Positions 1 to 8,544 of a stretch of 64,000 nucleotides of DNA are shown piece by piece. This stretch comes from Photobacterium proteolyticum. Its GTDB lineage: Bacteria; Pseudomonadota; Gammaproteobacteria; Enterobacterales; Vibrionaceae. The notes under the pieces are model-generated. The model saw only the letters and a program-made list of their open reading frames with translations. It did not search any database and was not told the DNA's origin. The stretch is from positions 221,844 to 285,843 of the forward strand of contig NZ_MJIL01000069.1 of NCBI RefSeq assembly GCF_001939735.1, written 5' to 3'. The first letter of the stretch is position 1, and each line of letters begins with the position of its first letter. The translations under genes and the position numbers were made by a program.

Positions 1-73
1 GCCTGCCGGTGCCAGATAATTGTTCAGTTTGTTAGATAGGCTGGATAACTCATATATACGGGATAAATACAAC

Positions 74-1222
74 ATGGCAGTAAAAGTATTGGTGGTGGAT
101 GATTCAAGCTTCTTCCGCCGCCGTGTCAGTGAAATAATTAACTCCGATCCTCGACTCGAGGTGATTGGCAGTGCCGTCAATGGTAAAGAAGCGGTAGAAC
201 TGACTAACAAGCTTCAGCCTGATGTCATCACCATGGACATTGAGATGCCGGTGATGGACGGTATTACTGCCGTGCGCGAAATTATGAAAAGCGCACCGAC
301 CCCGATCCTGATGTTCTCTTCGCTAACCCACGAAGGAGCGAAGGCGACACTGGATGCCCTTGATGCCGGTGCGTTGGATTTTCTGCCGAAGAAATTTGAA
401 GATATTGCCCGCAACCGTGATGAGGCGGTTGGCCTGTTGCAAAAACGTGTTGGCGAGCTGGCACGCAAACGTGTCTTTATGCGTCGCTCTGTACGCCCAG
501 CATCGGCAACGGCTGCTGGCCGTGAGCTGAAAAAGCCTGCACTTGGGCGAACAGCTGCAACGGCATCTCAGACAGCGACAGTAGCACGTCCGGGAGCGCG
601 TCCTGTGGCGGCGAAGCCAATGGCGCGGTTTAAGTCTTCGGGCAAGAAGTATCAGCTGATGGCAATTGGTACCTCGACAGGTGGCCCGGTTGCCCTGCAG
701 AAAATATTGACTAAGTTACCGGCCAACTTCCCTTATCCGATCGTATTGGTTCAGCACATGCCAGCGACCTTTACGGCCGCGTTTGCAGCTCGCCTGAACA
801 ATCTGTGCAAGATTGGGGTAAAGGAAGCCGAGGACGGGGATACCCTCAAACCGGGAATGGCCTACCTGGCTCCCGGCGGTCAGCAAATGATGCTGGACGG
901 ACGTCCGGGCTCCGCCCGTGTGCGGATCATTGATGGCGGCGAGCGAATGAACTACAAGCCATGCGTCGATGTGACCTTCGGCTCGGCGGCCAAGATCTAT
1001 CATGACAAGGTTCTGTCCATGGTATTGACCGGGATGGGCGCTGACGGTCGAGAAGGCGCACGAATGCTGAAATCCAGCGGCTCGACAATTTGGGCGCAGG
1101 ACGAAGAGAGCTGTGTCGTCTACGGGATGCCGCAGGCTGTGGCAAAAGCGGGGATCTCCAGTGAAGACCTGCCGCTAGATCGGATTGCCGAGCGCATTCT
1201 GGTTGAAATCGGCCTGTCATAG
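74..1222 (+). CDS. cheB: Chemotaxis response regulator, protein-glutamate methylesterase CheB
   Basis: Removes methyl groups from (and deamidates) chemoreceptor glutamates when phosphorylated by CheA, giving sensory adaptation. The 382-residue protein has an N-terminal receiver domain with acidic pair D9/D10 and phosphoacceptor D55 (in [10 protein letters not shown]). A variable Ala/Arg-rich linker follows (about 145-195), then a C-terminal esterase domain with the catalytic serine motif GTSTGGP, the His motif VQHMPATFT and the Asp motif GMGADGREG. An upstream in-frame start at 20 exists, but ATG 74 begins directly with the receiver fold ([12 protein letters not shown]) and is preferred. It is first in a chemotaxis run with parC, parP and cheW; cheA presumably lies just outside the window. 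Confidence 0.96.
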   Translation: MAVKVLVVDDSSFFRRRVSEIINSDPRLEVIGSAVNGKEAVELTNKLQPDVITMDIEMPVMDGITAVREIMKSAPTPILMFSSLTHEGAKATLDALDAGALDFLPKKFEDIARNRDEAVGLLQKRVGELARKRVFMRRSVRPASATAAGRELKKPALGRTAATASQTATVARPGARPVAAKPMARFKSSGKKYQLMAIGTSTGGPVALQKILTKLPANFPYPIVLVQHMPATFTAAFAARLNNLCKIGVKEAEDGDTLKPGMAYLAPGGQQMMLDGRPGSARVRIIDGGERMNYKPCVDVTFGSAAKIYHDKVLSMVLTGMGADGREGARMLKSSGSTIWAQDEESCVVYGMPQAVAKAGISSEDLPLDRIAERILVEIGLS

Positions 1223-1232
1223 GGAGTTCGAT

Positions 1233-2012
1233 TTGATCGTCTGGAGTATCGCCAATCAAAAAGGCGGGGTCGGGAAAACAACGACAACGGTAACGCTTGC
1301 CGGGTTGCTGAGTGAGCGTAACAAACGCGTACTGTTGGTGGATACCGATCCCCACTCGTCGCTGACGACTTATCTTAACCTTGATGCGGACTCAGTACCT
1401 GCCAGTCTGTTTGACTTGTTTCAGCTAACCGATGTCACGCGCGAAACCGTTCGCCCGATAATCTTGAACACCCAGTTCAAGAACATCGATATTATACCTG
1501 CGCATATGTCGCTGGCGACGCTGGACCGGGTAATGGGTAATCGTGGCGGGATGGGGCTTGTGTTAAAAAAGGCCTTGAACAGCCTGGCAGATGACTATGA
1601 TTATGTGCTGATTGACTGTCCGCCGATCCTTGGGGTGATGATGGTCAATGCCCTTGCGGCCAGCGATAGGATCCTGATCCCGGTGCAGACCGAGTTTTTG
1701 GCGATGAAAGGGCTGGAGCGCATGATGCGCACCCTCCAGATCATGCAAAAATCTCGTCCCTCGGGCTTTCGGGTAACCATTGTCCCGACAATGTATGATA
1801 AGCGGACCCGGGCATCATTGCAGACACTGCAGGAGCTGAAAGTACGGTTCCCGGAGCAAATTTGGGCATCGGCGGTGCCGATTGATACCAAGTTCCGTGA
1901 TGCCAGTATCAAGCATATGCCGCCGTCTTTGTATGCCCGCAGTTGTCGTGGTGTCTTTGCTTACAAGACACTACTAAATTATCTGGAGCGTCTGGATCAA
2001 GATGAACGATAA
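1233..2012 (+). CDS. parC: ParA-family ATPase for polar chemotaxis array positioning (ParC-like)
   Basis: ParA/MinD-type ATPase of 259 residues with the deviant Walker A motif KGGVGKTTT near the N-terminus and a VLIDCPP Walker B-like strand near residue 125. In vibrios the ParA-like gene in this position (ParC) places chemotaxis arrays at the cell pole; that role is assigned from family knowledge and the cheB/cheW context. The start chosen is TTG at 1233, because an AGGGAG ribosome-binding site lies at 1221-1226 and the protein then opens as MIVWSIANQKGG. The in-frame ATG at 1185 lies inside cheB and would add a tail with no match to the family. It overlaps parP by 11 bp. Confidence 0.92.
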   Translation: MIVWSIANQKGGVGKTTTTVTLAGLLSERNKRVLLVDTDPHSSLTTYLNLDADSVPASLFDLFQLTDVTRETVRPIILNTQFKNIDIIPAHMSLATLDRVMGNRGGMGLVLKKALNSLADDYDYVLIDCPPILGVMMVNALAASDRILIPVQTEFLAMKGLERMMRTLQIMQKSRPSGFRVTIVPTMYDKRTRASLQTLQELKVRFPEQIWASAVPIDTKFRDASIKHMPPSLYARSCRGVFAYKTLLNYLERLDQDER

Positions 2013-3285
2013 GCATCGTCTGTCCAGTGAACAGGCACTGGATGATTATTTCTTTGATTTGCTGGCTGAGCCTGAAGAGGCTCAGCCGGCAGATGAGTTA
2101 GCCTCTCAGGCTGAAGATGACGGCCAGGCTGCCTTAGCGCAAGAGCCTGTGCAGCAAGATGCGATTTCGCCACCTAGTCAGGCGGATGCTTCTGACGAAG
2201 AGACAGAACCCGCAGGTGAAGATGAGCTTGAGCTACAAGAGCAACCGGATCAGCACGATCAAGGCGGTGACGCCACGATCGACAGCGATCTTCAATCTGA
2301 GAGTACCGCGGCACCGTTCGACTTTGAACAACTGTCCGAGTCGCACGACGAGCAGAGTGATAGTGTCGTCTCTGTCGCGCTGAACCTTTCTCCCTCATCG
2401 GAGAAGGCATCGGGTTGGATACCACAGACTCAGGAGCCGCCGGCAGAGCCTAAGCCCGTATTACCGGACAGCAAGTCCTCCGTTTCTTTTGCCGAAAAGC
2501 CGCAGGCTGAGCTGGAAGATGTGCAGCGACTGCTGAGTCAGATGAGCCAGATGCAGTCTGACATCCAGCATGAAACCGATGCCCTGATTGCCGAGCAGAT
2601 GCAGTGTGCGGCCGAAAGGGCTGAACAAGTGGTCGAAGAAGCGGTTCTGGAAGAGGCCGTGACTGTGCCTGCTATGGAACCTTTTTCTGTTGAATCGCAA
2701 AGCAATAACGTAGAATCAGCAACAAGCGTAGAATCAGAGCCAGACGTTGAACACGCTGAGCCTGAAGTGGTTGTTGAGCCTGAAACACAGCCAGGCAGTG
2801 AGGGGCCACCGGATGTGTGGCAGCAACAGCAGGACAGAAGTTCAGAGTTTCAGGCGCTTTTCTTTGAGGTCAATGGCGTGACGTTTGCTGTGCCGTTGAC
2901 TGAATTGGGGGGCATTCATCAGCTCGGTGAGGTGAATCACCTTCTGGGGCGGCCGCCCTGGTACCTCGGGTTGATGACAAACCGTGAGCATCAGCTGGAT
3001 GTGGTCGATACTGCACGCTGGGTGATGCCGGAAAAACTGAGTTCGAATGAACATCAGGAAGAATATCGATATATCGTGATGTTAGGGGAAAGTAAGTGGG
3101 GACTGGCATGTAATGCGCTCCACGGGACTGAAACTTTGACAGAACAGAGTGTTCGTTGGCGGGAACAGGCGGGTAAACGTCCTTGGCTTGCCGGAATGGT
3201 TAAAGAAAAAATGTGTGCTCTAATTCATGTTAGCGAACTAATATCTATGCTCAATGCTGGTTTAGATGTTAAGAGTGTAATGTGA
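2002..3285 (+). CDS. parP: CheW-domain protein, ParP-like partner of ParC and CheA
   Basis: A 427-residue protein. Roughly the first 280 residues are a low-complexity, strongly acidic Glu/Asp/Gln/Pro-rich stretch. The last 140 residues form a CheW-like domain beginning around EFQALFFEVNGVTFAVPL. This matches the vibrio ParP architecture: a disordered N-terminal part plus a C-terminal CheW-like (AIF) domain that ties ParC to the CheA array. The start overlaps the end of parC by 11 bp, indicating translational coupling. The N-terminal composition evolves fast, so identity rests on the C-terminal domain and the gene order. Confidence 0.86.
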   Translation: MNDKHRLSSEQALDDYFFDLLAEPEEAQPADELASQAEDDGQAALAQEPVQQDAISPPSQADASDEETEPAGEDELELQEQPDQHDQGGDATIDSDLQSESTAAPFDFEQLSESHDEQSDSVVSVALNLSPSSEKASGWIPQTQEPPAEPKPVLPDSKSSVSFAEKPQAELEDVQRLLSQMSQMQSDIQHETDALIAEQMQCAAERAEQVVEEAVLEEAVTVPAMEPFSVESQSNNVESATSVESEPDVEHAEPEVVVEPETQPGSEGPPDVWQQQQDRSSEFQALFFEVNGVTFAVPLTELGGIHQLGEVNHLLGRPPWYLGLMTNREHQLDVVDTARWVMPEKLSSNEHQEEYRYIVMLGESKWGLACNALHGTETLTEQSVRWREQAGKRPWLAGMVKEKMCALIHVSELISMLNAGLDVKSVM

Positions 3286-3307
3286 GCAAGGCCAAAGAGG
3301 AAACAGC

Positions 3308-3802
3308 ATGTCTCAGGTTAGTGTAGCCGAAATACAAAAAGAAGACGGTAGCGATCAGGTACTGCAGTGGGTAACCTTCCAGCTGGAAGATGAAACCTAC
3401 GGTATCAATGTGATGCAGGTACGTGAAGTATTGCGCTACTCCGAAATTGCTCCGGTACCAGGTGCGCCAGATTACGTTCTGGGTATCATCAACCTGCGTG
3501 GTAACGTAGTAACGGTTATTGATACCCGTTCTCGCTTTGGCCTAATGCCAGGTGAAATCTCTGACAATACCCGTATTGTGATCATCGAGGCTGAAAAGCA
3601 GGTGATCGGTATCTTGGTAGACAGCGTCGCAGAAGTTGTTTATCTACGTAGTTCTGAAATTGACAGCACACCAAGTGTCGGTACAGAAGAGAGCGCGAAG
3701 TTTATCCAGGGCGTGAGCAACCGAGACGGTGAGCTGCTGATCCTGGTAGACCTAAACAAGCTGCTGTCTGACGAAGAATGGGACGAGATGGCGTACTTGT
3801 AA
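3308..3802 (+). CDS. cheW: Chemotaxis coupling protein CheW
   Basis: A stand-alone 164-residue CheW, the adaptor that couples CheA kinase to chemoreceptors. The CheW fold is evident from QWVTFQLEDETYGINV, the receptor-binding region VPGAPDYVLGIINLRG and the terminal ILVDLNKLLSDEE. An AGAGGAAACAGC ribosome-binding context precedes the ATG. Its stop codon overlaps the ATG of the next gene (TAATG), so the two are translationally coupled. Confidence 0.96.
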   Translation: MSQVSVAEIQKEDGSDQVLQWVTFQLEDETYGINVMQVREVLRYSEIAPVPGAPDYVLGIINLRGNVVTVIDTRSRFGLMPGEISDNTRIVIIEAEKQVIGILVDSVAEVVYLRSSEIDSTPSVGTEESAKFIQGVSNRDGELLILVDLNKLLSDEEWDEMAYL

Positions 3803-4236
3803 TGCTAAGCCTCGTTTTGCAATGGTTGCCGGTTGCTGTTGCGATCCTGGCCGTGATCATTTCATGGCTAATGGTTCGTCGTGAACGCAAGGCCCGCCAG
3901 GCACTGGAAGCAAAATTTGCCGCCACAGAGTTGGTGTTGAAAAACTCTCGGCACCAGCACGAAAGCTTGCTTAAGCAGTTTACCGAGCTGCGTGCCGGAA
4001 CAATAGGTATGAGCCAGAAGCTGGCTGACATGGCCGAGCACCTTGAGATGATCTCGGATCGACAGGGTGAAATGGCGATGTTGGATCCTGACGGAAAGCT
4101 CTACAGCCGCGCCAGTAAAATGGTTGAGCTGGGCGCCGATGTCGATGAGCTGATGGAAGAGTGTGATTTGCCGAAGGCCGAGGCGGAGCTGTTGCTGCGC
4201 TTGCAGCAAAAGATGGCGCAGCCAAGACGGCGTTAG
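3802..4236 (+). CDS. DUF2802 single-pass membrane protein at the end of the chemotaxis operon
   Basis: A 144-residue protein with an N-terminal membrane segment (LVLQWLPVAVAILAVIISWLM), a basic stop-transfer RRERKAR, and a helical Lys/Glu-rich region that is probably coiled coil (about 28-85). It ends with a short helix-turn-helix-like segment (VDELMEECDLPKAEAELLLRL) typical of DUF2802 proteins found next to cheW in vibrios and relatives. The exact function is not established. The ATG at 3802 overlaps the cheW stop. A strong terminator follows at 4302-4326, so this is the last gene of the unit. Confidence 0.82.
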   Translation: MLSLVLQWLPVAVAILAVIISWLMVRRERKARQALEAKFAATELVLKNSRHQHESLLKQFTELRAGTIGMSQKLADMAEHLEMISDRQGEMAMLDPDGKLYSRASKMVELGADVDELMEECDLPKAEAELLLRLQQKMAQPRRR

Positions 4237-4274
4237 AATGCAAACACGGTTTCACAACCTGTCGTTCAGTTGTA

Positions 4275-4571
4275 TTACACTTGTTCGTTGATACTTGAAA
4301 GCCCTTCCCACCCGGGAGGGGTTTTTCCGTTTAGGTACCAGGAAAAAGCGATCAGCTCGGCGATAACCTGATAGAGTTTTTCCGGGATCTCATCACCGAC
4401 CTCAAGGTTGTTGAGGTAGTCAGTAAGCGCTTCATCCTGATGAATCAAGCCGCCCTGTTGTTTGACCTGCTCGATAATGTGTTCTGCCAGCTGGTTATGG
4501 CCCTTGGCCGTTACCGTTGGTGTTTGCTGCCCGTCATAGTGGAGGGCTATTGCACTTTTGTTTTTCTGCAT
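4275..4571 (-). CDS. FlhB C-terminal-domain-like small protein (EscU/YscU/FlhB family)
   Basis: A 98-residue protein resembling the cytoplasmic tail of FlhB without the membrane domain. It starts with SAIALHYDGQQTPTVTAKGH (KNKSAIALxY motif) and ends with IAFSWYLNGKTPP. The NPTH autocleavage motif of full FlhB is absent. Such orphan FlhB-tail proteins are common in flagellated gammaproteobacteria and may interact with flagellar export, but the role is unclear. It is 31 bp downstream of the FliK-like gene on the same strand, so the two are probably co-transcribed. Confidence 0.82.
   Translation of the reverse strand: MQKNKSAIALHYDGQQTPTVTAKGHNQLAEHIIEQVKQQGGLIHQDEALTDYLNNLEVGDEIPEKLYQVIAELIAFSWYLNGKTPPGWEGLSSINEQV
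4302..4326 (+). terminator. Rho-independent terminator of the chemotaxis operon, inside the opposing gene
   Basis: An 8-bp stem CCCTTCCC/GGGAGGGG (one G-T pair) with loop ACCC is followed by TTTTT on the plus strand. It sits 66 bp after the DUF2802 stop but inside the last codons of the minus-strand FlhB-like gene, so coding sequence on one strand doubles as terminator on the other. Confidence 0.8.
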
Positions 4572-4602
4572 TGCTTCTATCTGGCTATCTGTGTTGTGGT
4601 CA

Positions 4603-5448
4603 CTATATCAGAATCGACAGCCCTTCAGTGTTGGGCTCGATAACTTGCGGCGGACGAAGGGTAAAGATGGCAGGTTCGCTATCGATCCCCAGCATTGCTA
4701 ATCGTTCGGTCAGTACCGGGGAAAGGACTTCGGTGCGTTTCAGCCACTCTCTATTGTCTGATTCGAAGGCGAGAGCCAGGTTTTGTTGTTGCCATACCGC
4801 GATTGCATGGACGGTATCATATTGACCGACAGGGAGTGCTAACCGGATAGTCCACTTAGACGATTGCTCGGTGCTTCGTGCTGGACTGGCGTCGGGATCT
4901 TTTTCAACGGATAACTTCAGCTCTCGGCCGTTTGGCTGCAACAAATGCAGCTGGAGCAGGCTGGTATCGGTGTCTTTACCGTTGGCAGCCAAACGCTGCT
5001 CAACAGCCAGTTTGAGAAGCGCATTGAATTCGTCTTGCTTGTCGGTTGGCAGCTGCTGCAACCACTGCCTCAGAGGACTATCCGCTTGTCTGGATTGTTC
5101 CAACAATTGGAGCAGAATCGGTTTTCCGGCACCTTGTCTAAGCCATTGGATAAGTGTGGCTTTATTTTCGGGCATCAGAAGCTGAGAGAGCAAATTAGTG
5201 ACAGCAGGCGAAGAGGGCATCGGAGGGGATGAACTCTGTGCGACAAAAGTTGTAAAAAAACGTTGCAGCACATTCATTTGCATTAATACTTGAGACAGTT
5301 GAGAAATTTGTCCCTGAACAGGCCGATTTGCATTTACAGGTTGTGAAATTTTTGGATTTGTCTCATTTTCTGGCACTTTTTTAGGTTCAATTTGTCCACT
5401 CTTAATTAAAGCAGAGGTTTGGGAGCTGTCGATACGCATGGATGTCAC
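4603..5448 (-). CDS. FliK-like protein with flagellar hook-length control C-terminal domain
   Basis: A 281-residue Gln/Ser-rich protein. The C-terminal third (from about LQLHLLQPNGRELKLSVE to the end) resembles the Flg_hook domain of hook-length control proteins, and the N-terminal part is low-complexity and probably disordered. It is shorter than true FliK and lies away from flagellar hook genes, so it is better called FliK-like. A second in-frame start at 5439 (MRIDSS) is also possible. It is divergent from ccmA, with 108 bp between the starts. Confidence 0.72.
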   Translation of the reverse strand: MTSMRIDSSQTSALIKSGQIEPKKVPENETNPKISQPVNANRPVQGQISQLSQVLMQMNVLQRFFTTFVAQSSSPPMPSSPAVTNLLSQLLMPENKATLIQWLRQGAGKPILLQLLEQSRQADSPLRQWLQQLPTDKQDEFNALLKLAVEQRLAANGKDTDTSLLQLHLLQPNGRELKLSVEKDPDASPARSTEQSSKWTIRLALPVGQYDTVHAIAVWQQQNLALAFESDNREWLKRTEVLSPVLTERLAMLGIDSEPAIFTLRPPQVIEPNTEGLSILI

Positions 5449-5556
5449 AATTACTAACCTAAGTGATGGAACTATACAACTGGGTGTCTAACAAAATCCT
5501 GAACCAGTGTGGTAATATGCCCGCTAAATTGTGTCACCTAGGATACATCATTTAAT

Positions 5557-6207
5557 ATGTTGTCTGTACAAGAATTAAGCTGTGTCCGCGATGAGCGGGT
5601 GTTGTTCGACGACCTAAGTTTCTCTGTATCGTCAGGTGAACTGGTTCAGATTGAAGGACATAACGGCGCTGGAAAAACAACCTTGCTCCGGATCATTGCG
5701 GGTCTCGGGCGGGCAGACAGCGGTAGCGTGTGCTGGAACAACGAAAATATCGAATCAGCACGGGAAGATTACTATCAGGACTTGCTGTTCCTGGGTCACC
5801 AGACTGGGGTAAAGCGAGAGCTGACAGCGTTTGAGAACCTGGCTTTTTTCCAGGCTATGCATACCCATGCAGAAGACTCGGAGCTGGCGGGAACGCCGCA
5901 GGTTAGCGGTGATGATTGCCTCTGGCAGGCACTTGCCCATGTCGGTCTGGCAGGGCGGGAAGATGTCCCGGCCGGTCAGCTTTCTGCCGGTCAGCAGCGT
6001 CGGGTGGCTCTGGCGAGGTTGTGGATCAGCAACCATAAGCTGTGGATTTTGGATGAGCCCCTGACGGCTATCGACAAGCAGGGTGTGAAAGTGCTGGAAC
6101 GGTTATTCCTGTCTCATGTCGAGCGTGGCGGTGTCGTGCTGCTAACGACTCACCAGGATATGTTCACAGACAGTAACCATTTACGGAAGATTAAGTTGGG
6201 GCAGTAG
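5557..6207 (+). CDS. ccmA: Cytochrome c maturation ABC transporter ATPase CcmA
   Basis: ATPase of the CcmABCD complex, which releases holo-CcmE from the heme-loading site. In 216 residues it shows Walker A (GHNGAGKTT), the ABC signature (LSAGQQRR), Walker B (LWILDEP) and an H-loop (LLTTHQD). First gene of a complete ccmABCDEFGHI set. The next gene, ccmB, starts 7 bp after its stop. Confidence 0.96.
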   Translation: MLSVQELSCVRDERVLFDDLSFSVSSGELVQIEGHNGAGKTTLLRIIAGLGRADSGSVCWNNENIESAREDYYQDLLFLGHQTGVKRELTAFENLAFFQAMHTHAEDSELAGTPQVSGDDCLWQALAHVGLAGREDVPAGQLSAGQQRRVALARLWISNHKLWILDEPLTAIDKQGVKVLERLFLSHVERGGVVLLTTHQDMFTDSNHLRKIKLGQ

Positions 6208-6213
6208 TTCAGG

Positions 6214-6882
6214 ATGCTAAGCGCTATTTTTCAAGTCATTCGGCGTGAACTGCTGATTGCATTTCGTCGACAGGCTGATGTTTTTAACCCGTTGTGGTTC
6301 TTTATCATTGTGATCACCCTGTTCCCGTTGGGAGTCGGGCCGGAGCCGAATCTACTGGCTCGGATCGCACCGGGTATTGTTTGGGTTGCCGCGTTGCTGG
6401 CTGCGTTGTTGTCGCTGGAGCGTCTGTTCCGGGATGACTTTGTCGACGGTTCGCTCGAGCAGATGCTGATGATGCCGACACCACTGCCGGTGCTGGCTTT
6501 TGCCAAAATGGTGGCGCACTGGGTACTGACAGGTGTGCCTTTGTTGCTGATCAGCCCGCTGCTGGCAATATTGCTATCGTTGGACTGGGAGACCTGGAAG
6601 GCGGTGGTATTGACGCTGCTTGTCGGCACGCCGACATTGAGCTTTCTCGGGGCGATTGGGGTCGCGCTGACAGTGGGGCTGAGAAAGGGCGGGGTACTGT
6701 TGAGCTTGCTGATTTTGCCGCTTTATATCCCAGTGCTGATATTTGCCACTTCGGCGATTGATGCGGCAAGCCTCGGGATGGCGTTCAACGGGCAGTTGGC
6801 GTTGATGGGGGCAATGTTAGTTGGGTCGGCAACGCTGGCACCATTTGCGGTTGCTGCATCATTACGTATAAGTGTGCAATAA
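6214..6882 (+). CDS. ccmB: Heme exporter / cytochrome c maturation membrane protein CcmB
   Basis: A 222-residue integral membrane protein with about six hydrophobic segments, partner of CcmA. The N-terminal ELLIAFRRQADVFNPLWFF and the SLEQMLMMPTPLP region are typical of CcmB. Unlike the rest of the operon, where genes abut or overlap, it is followed by a 234-bp gap before ccmC. Confidence 0.95.
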   Translation: MLSAIFQVIRRELLIAFRRQADVFNPLWFFIIVITLFPLGVGPEPNLLARIAPGIVWVAALLAALLSLERLFRDDFVDGSLEQMLMMPTPLPVLAFAKMVAHWVLTGVPLLLISPLLAILLSLDWETWKAVVLTLLVGTPTLSFLGAIGVALTVGLRKGGVLLSLLILPLYIPVLIFATSAIDAASLGMAFNGQLALMGAMLVGSATLAPFAVAASLRISVQ

Positions 6883-7116
6883 AAGATTACAATTACACCT
6901 GAGTAAGATGTCTCATAATAATGGATCTCATGAGACAATTTTGAGCAAGAACAAGGAAGCGATGGTTAGATGAGCAAGTACCTCAAAGGAGGTATTCAAC
7001 TTTGCTTATCCTAATTTAATGATGAGAATTGTTTCATTGGTATGTTGTTCTGCTTTGAGTGAACAATACGCTGGCTGAGAACGTACTTATTACAATTATA
7101 CGAGTAGAGCAGAAAT
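6883..7116. other. Structured spacer between ccmB and ccmC
   Basis: A 234-bp non-coding gap in an otherwise compact operon. It holds three inverted repeats: TGTCTCAT/ATGAGACA (6909-6937, 13-nt loop), TACCTC/GAGGTA (6979-6994) with imperfect flanking AGCAAG/CTTTGCT pairing, and TTGTTC/GAACAA (7045-7066). A good Shine-Dalgarno-like AGGAGGT (6987-6993) is not followed by a convincing gene; a 14-codon reading frame from ATG 6970 spans it. No T-tract follows any stem, so I do not call a terminator. Confidence 0.45.
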
Positions 7117-7848
7117 ATGTGGAAGTGGTTACATCCCTACGCGAAAGCTGAAAATTGCTACCGCCTGTGCGGTACCCTGTTACCCTGGTTCTCCATTATT
7201 GCCTTATTGGGGATCATTGGCGGTACTATCTGGGGGTTAATGTTTGCCCCGACAGATTACCAGCAGGGCGATAGTTTCCGGATTATCTATCTTCACGTTC
7301 CTGCGGCCATCTGGTCGATGGGGGCCTATATGTCAATGGCCATTGCTGCCTTTATCGGTTTGGTCTGGCAGATCCGACTGTCCGATATGGCTGCTGCGGC
7401 AATGGCGCCGGTGGGTGCTGTGTTCACCGTGATTGCTCTTCTCACCGGTGCCATCTGGGGTAAGCCTATGTGGGGAGCCTGGTGGGTGTGGGATGCCCGT
7501 CTGACGTCTGAGCTAATCTTGCTGTTCCTCTACCTGGGTGTTATCGCCCTCTATAGTGCGTTTGATGATCAGAAAACCGCGGCAAAGGCGGCGGGTATTC
7601 TGGCGATTGTCGGTGTTATCAACCTGCCTATCATTCATTTCTCTGTTGAGTGGTGGAATACCCTGCACCAAGGTGCCACGATTACCAAATTTGACAAACC
7701 GTCGATGGATAGCACCATGCTGTGGCCGCTGTTACTGAACATTGTCGGCTTTGCCTGTTTCTTTGGCGCGGTGACGCTGGTACGTCTGCGCAATGAAATC
7801 ATTGCCCGTGAAAGTCATCGCCCTTGGGTCCGTGAATTAATGAAGTGA
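7117..7848 (+). CDS. ccmC: Heme-handling membrane protein CcmC
   Basis: A 243-residue six-helix membrane protein that, with CcmABD, loads heme onto CcmE. The periplasmic tryptophan-rich WWD signature is seen as WGAWWVWDARLTSEL, with flanking histidines (YLHVPAA and IHFSVEWWNTLHQG) as expected for external heme ligands. Initiated at ATG 7117. ccmD follows 7 bp downstream. Confidence 0.96.
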   Translation: MWKWLHPYAKAENCYRLCGTLLPWFSIIALLGIIGGTIWGLMFAPTDYQQGDSFRIIYLHVPAAIWSMGAYMSMAIAAFIGLVWQIRLSDMAAAAMAPVGAVFTVIALLTGAIWGKPMWGAWWVWDARLTSELILLFLYLGVIALYSAFDDQKTAAKAAGILAIVGVINLPIIHFSVEWWNTLHQGATITKFDKPSMDSTMLWPLLLNIVGFACFFGAVTLVRLRNEIIARESHRPWVRELMK

Positions 7849-7855
7849 GGCCATC

Positions 7856-8062
7856 ATGCATTTTGAATCTTTTAGTGACTTTTTAGCGATGGGTGGCTAC
7901 GCATCTTATGTCTGGGCGGCCTATGGTATTTCCTTTGCTGCTCTGCTGTGGATCTTATTTTCAAGCCTGAGTAAAAAACGTCGCCTGGCGGCAGAAATCA
8001 AGAACAAAATCGCTCGTGAGCACCGTATTAAAGAAGCGAAAAAACTGGAGAATACACTATGA
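7856..8062 (+). CDS. ccmD: Cytochrome c maturation small membrane protein CcmD
   Basis: A 68-residue single-pass protein. The N-terminal [20 protein letters not shown] is the conserved CcmD segment, and a basic cytoplasmic tail follows. It is needed for release of holo-CcmE from CcmABC. It overlaps ccmE by 4 bp. Confidence 0.93.
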   Translation: MHFESFSDFLAMGGYASYVWAAYGISFAALLWILFSSLSKKRRLAAEIKNKIAREHRIKEAKKLENTL

Positions 8063-8544
8063 ACCCGAGACGTAAAAAACGCATGACGTTAGTGTTGGCG
8101 TTGGTTGTTGGCCTCGGCGCAACGGTTGGCTTGATGCTGTATGCGTTAAACCAGAATATGGATTTATTCTATACCCCGACCGAGCTGGTTAACGGCAAGC
8201 CGGACGGCACAAAGCCTGAAGTCGGTCAGCGCCTGCGTATCGGTGGTATGGTTGTTACGGGTTCGGTTGAGCGTGATCCTCAGTCGCTGGAAGTTCGCTT
8301 TGACGTGGCCGATGTCGGCCCGGCTGTGACCATTAAGTACGATGGTATCTTGCCGGATCTGTTCCGTGAAGGTCAGGGTATCGTTGCTCAGGGTGTATTG
8401 GTAAATGCCACCACCATTGAAGCTCATGAAGTACTGGCAAAACACGATGAAGAGTATATGCCGCCGGAAGTGGCTGAAGCGATGAAGAAAACCCACGAAC
8501 CTCTTCAATATACCGAAGAACAGATGCAGGGCAGTGTTCAATGA
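8059..8544 (+). CDS. ccmE: Heme chaperone CcmE
   Basis: A 161-residue periplasmic heme chaperone anchored by one N-terminal helix ([20 protein letters not shown]). The heme-binding HxxxY motif is present as H129-DEE-Y133, closely matching E. coli H130/Y134. An OB-fold region (about 45-125) precedes it and a charged flexible tail follows. It overlaps ccmF by 4 bp. Confidence 0.96.
   Translation: MNPRRKKRMTLVLALVVGLGATVGLMLYALNQNMDLFYTPTELVNGKPDGTKPEVGQRLRIGGMVVTGSVERDPQSLEVRFDVADVGPAVTIKYDGILPDLFREGQGIVAQGVLVNATTIEAHEVLAKHDEEYMPPEVAEAMKKTHEPLQYTEEQMQGSVQ

Noticed and set aside
1..73. Possible tail of cheA before cheB
   Set aside because: Frame 2 reads only five codons before TAA at 17-19. 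That is too short to identify, although cheA is expected just upstream.
2159..2700. Overlapping frames on both strands within parP
   Set aside because: Explained by the biased acidic low-complexity coding sequence of parP.
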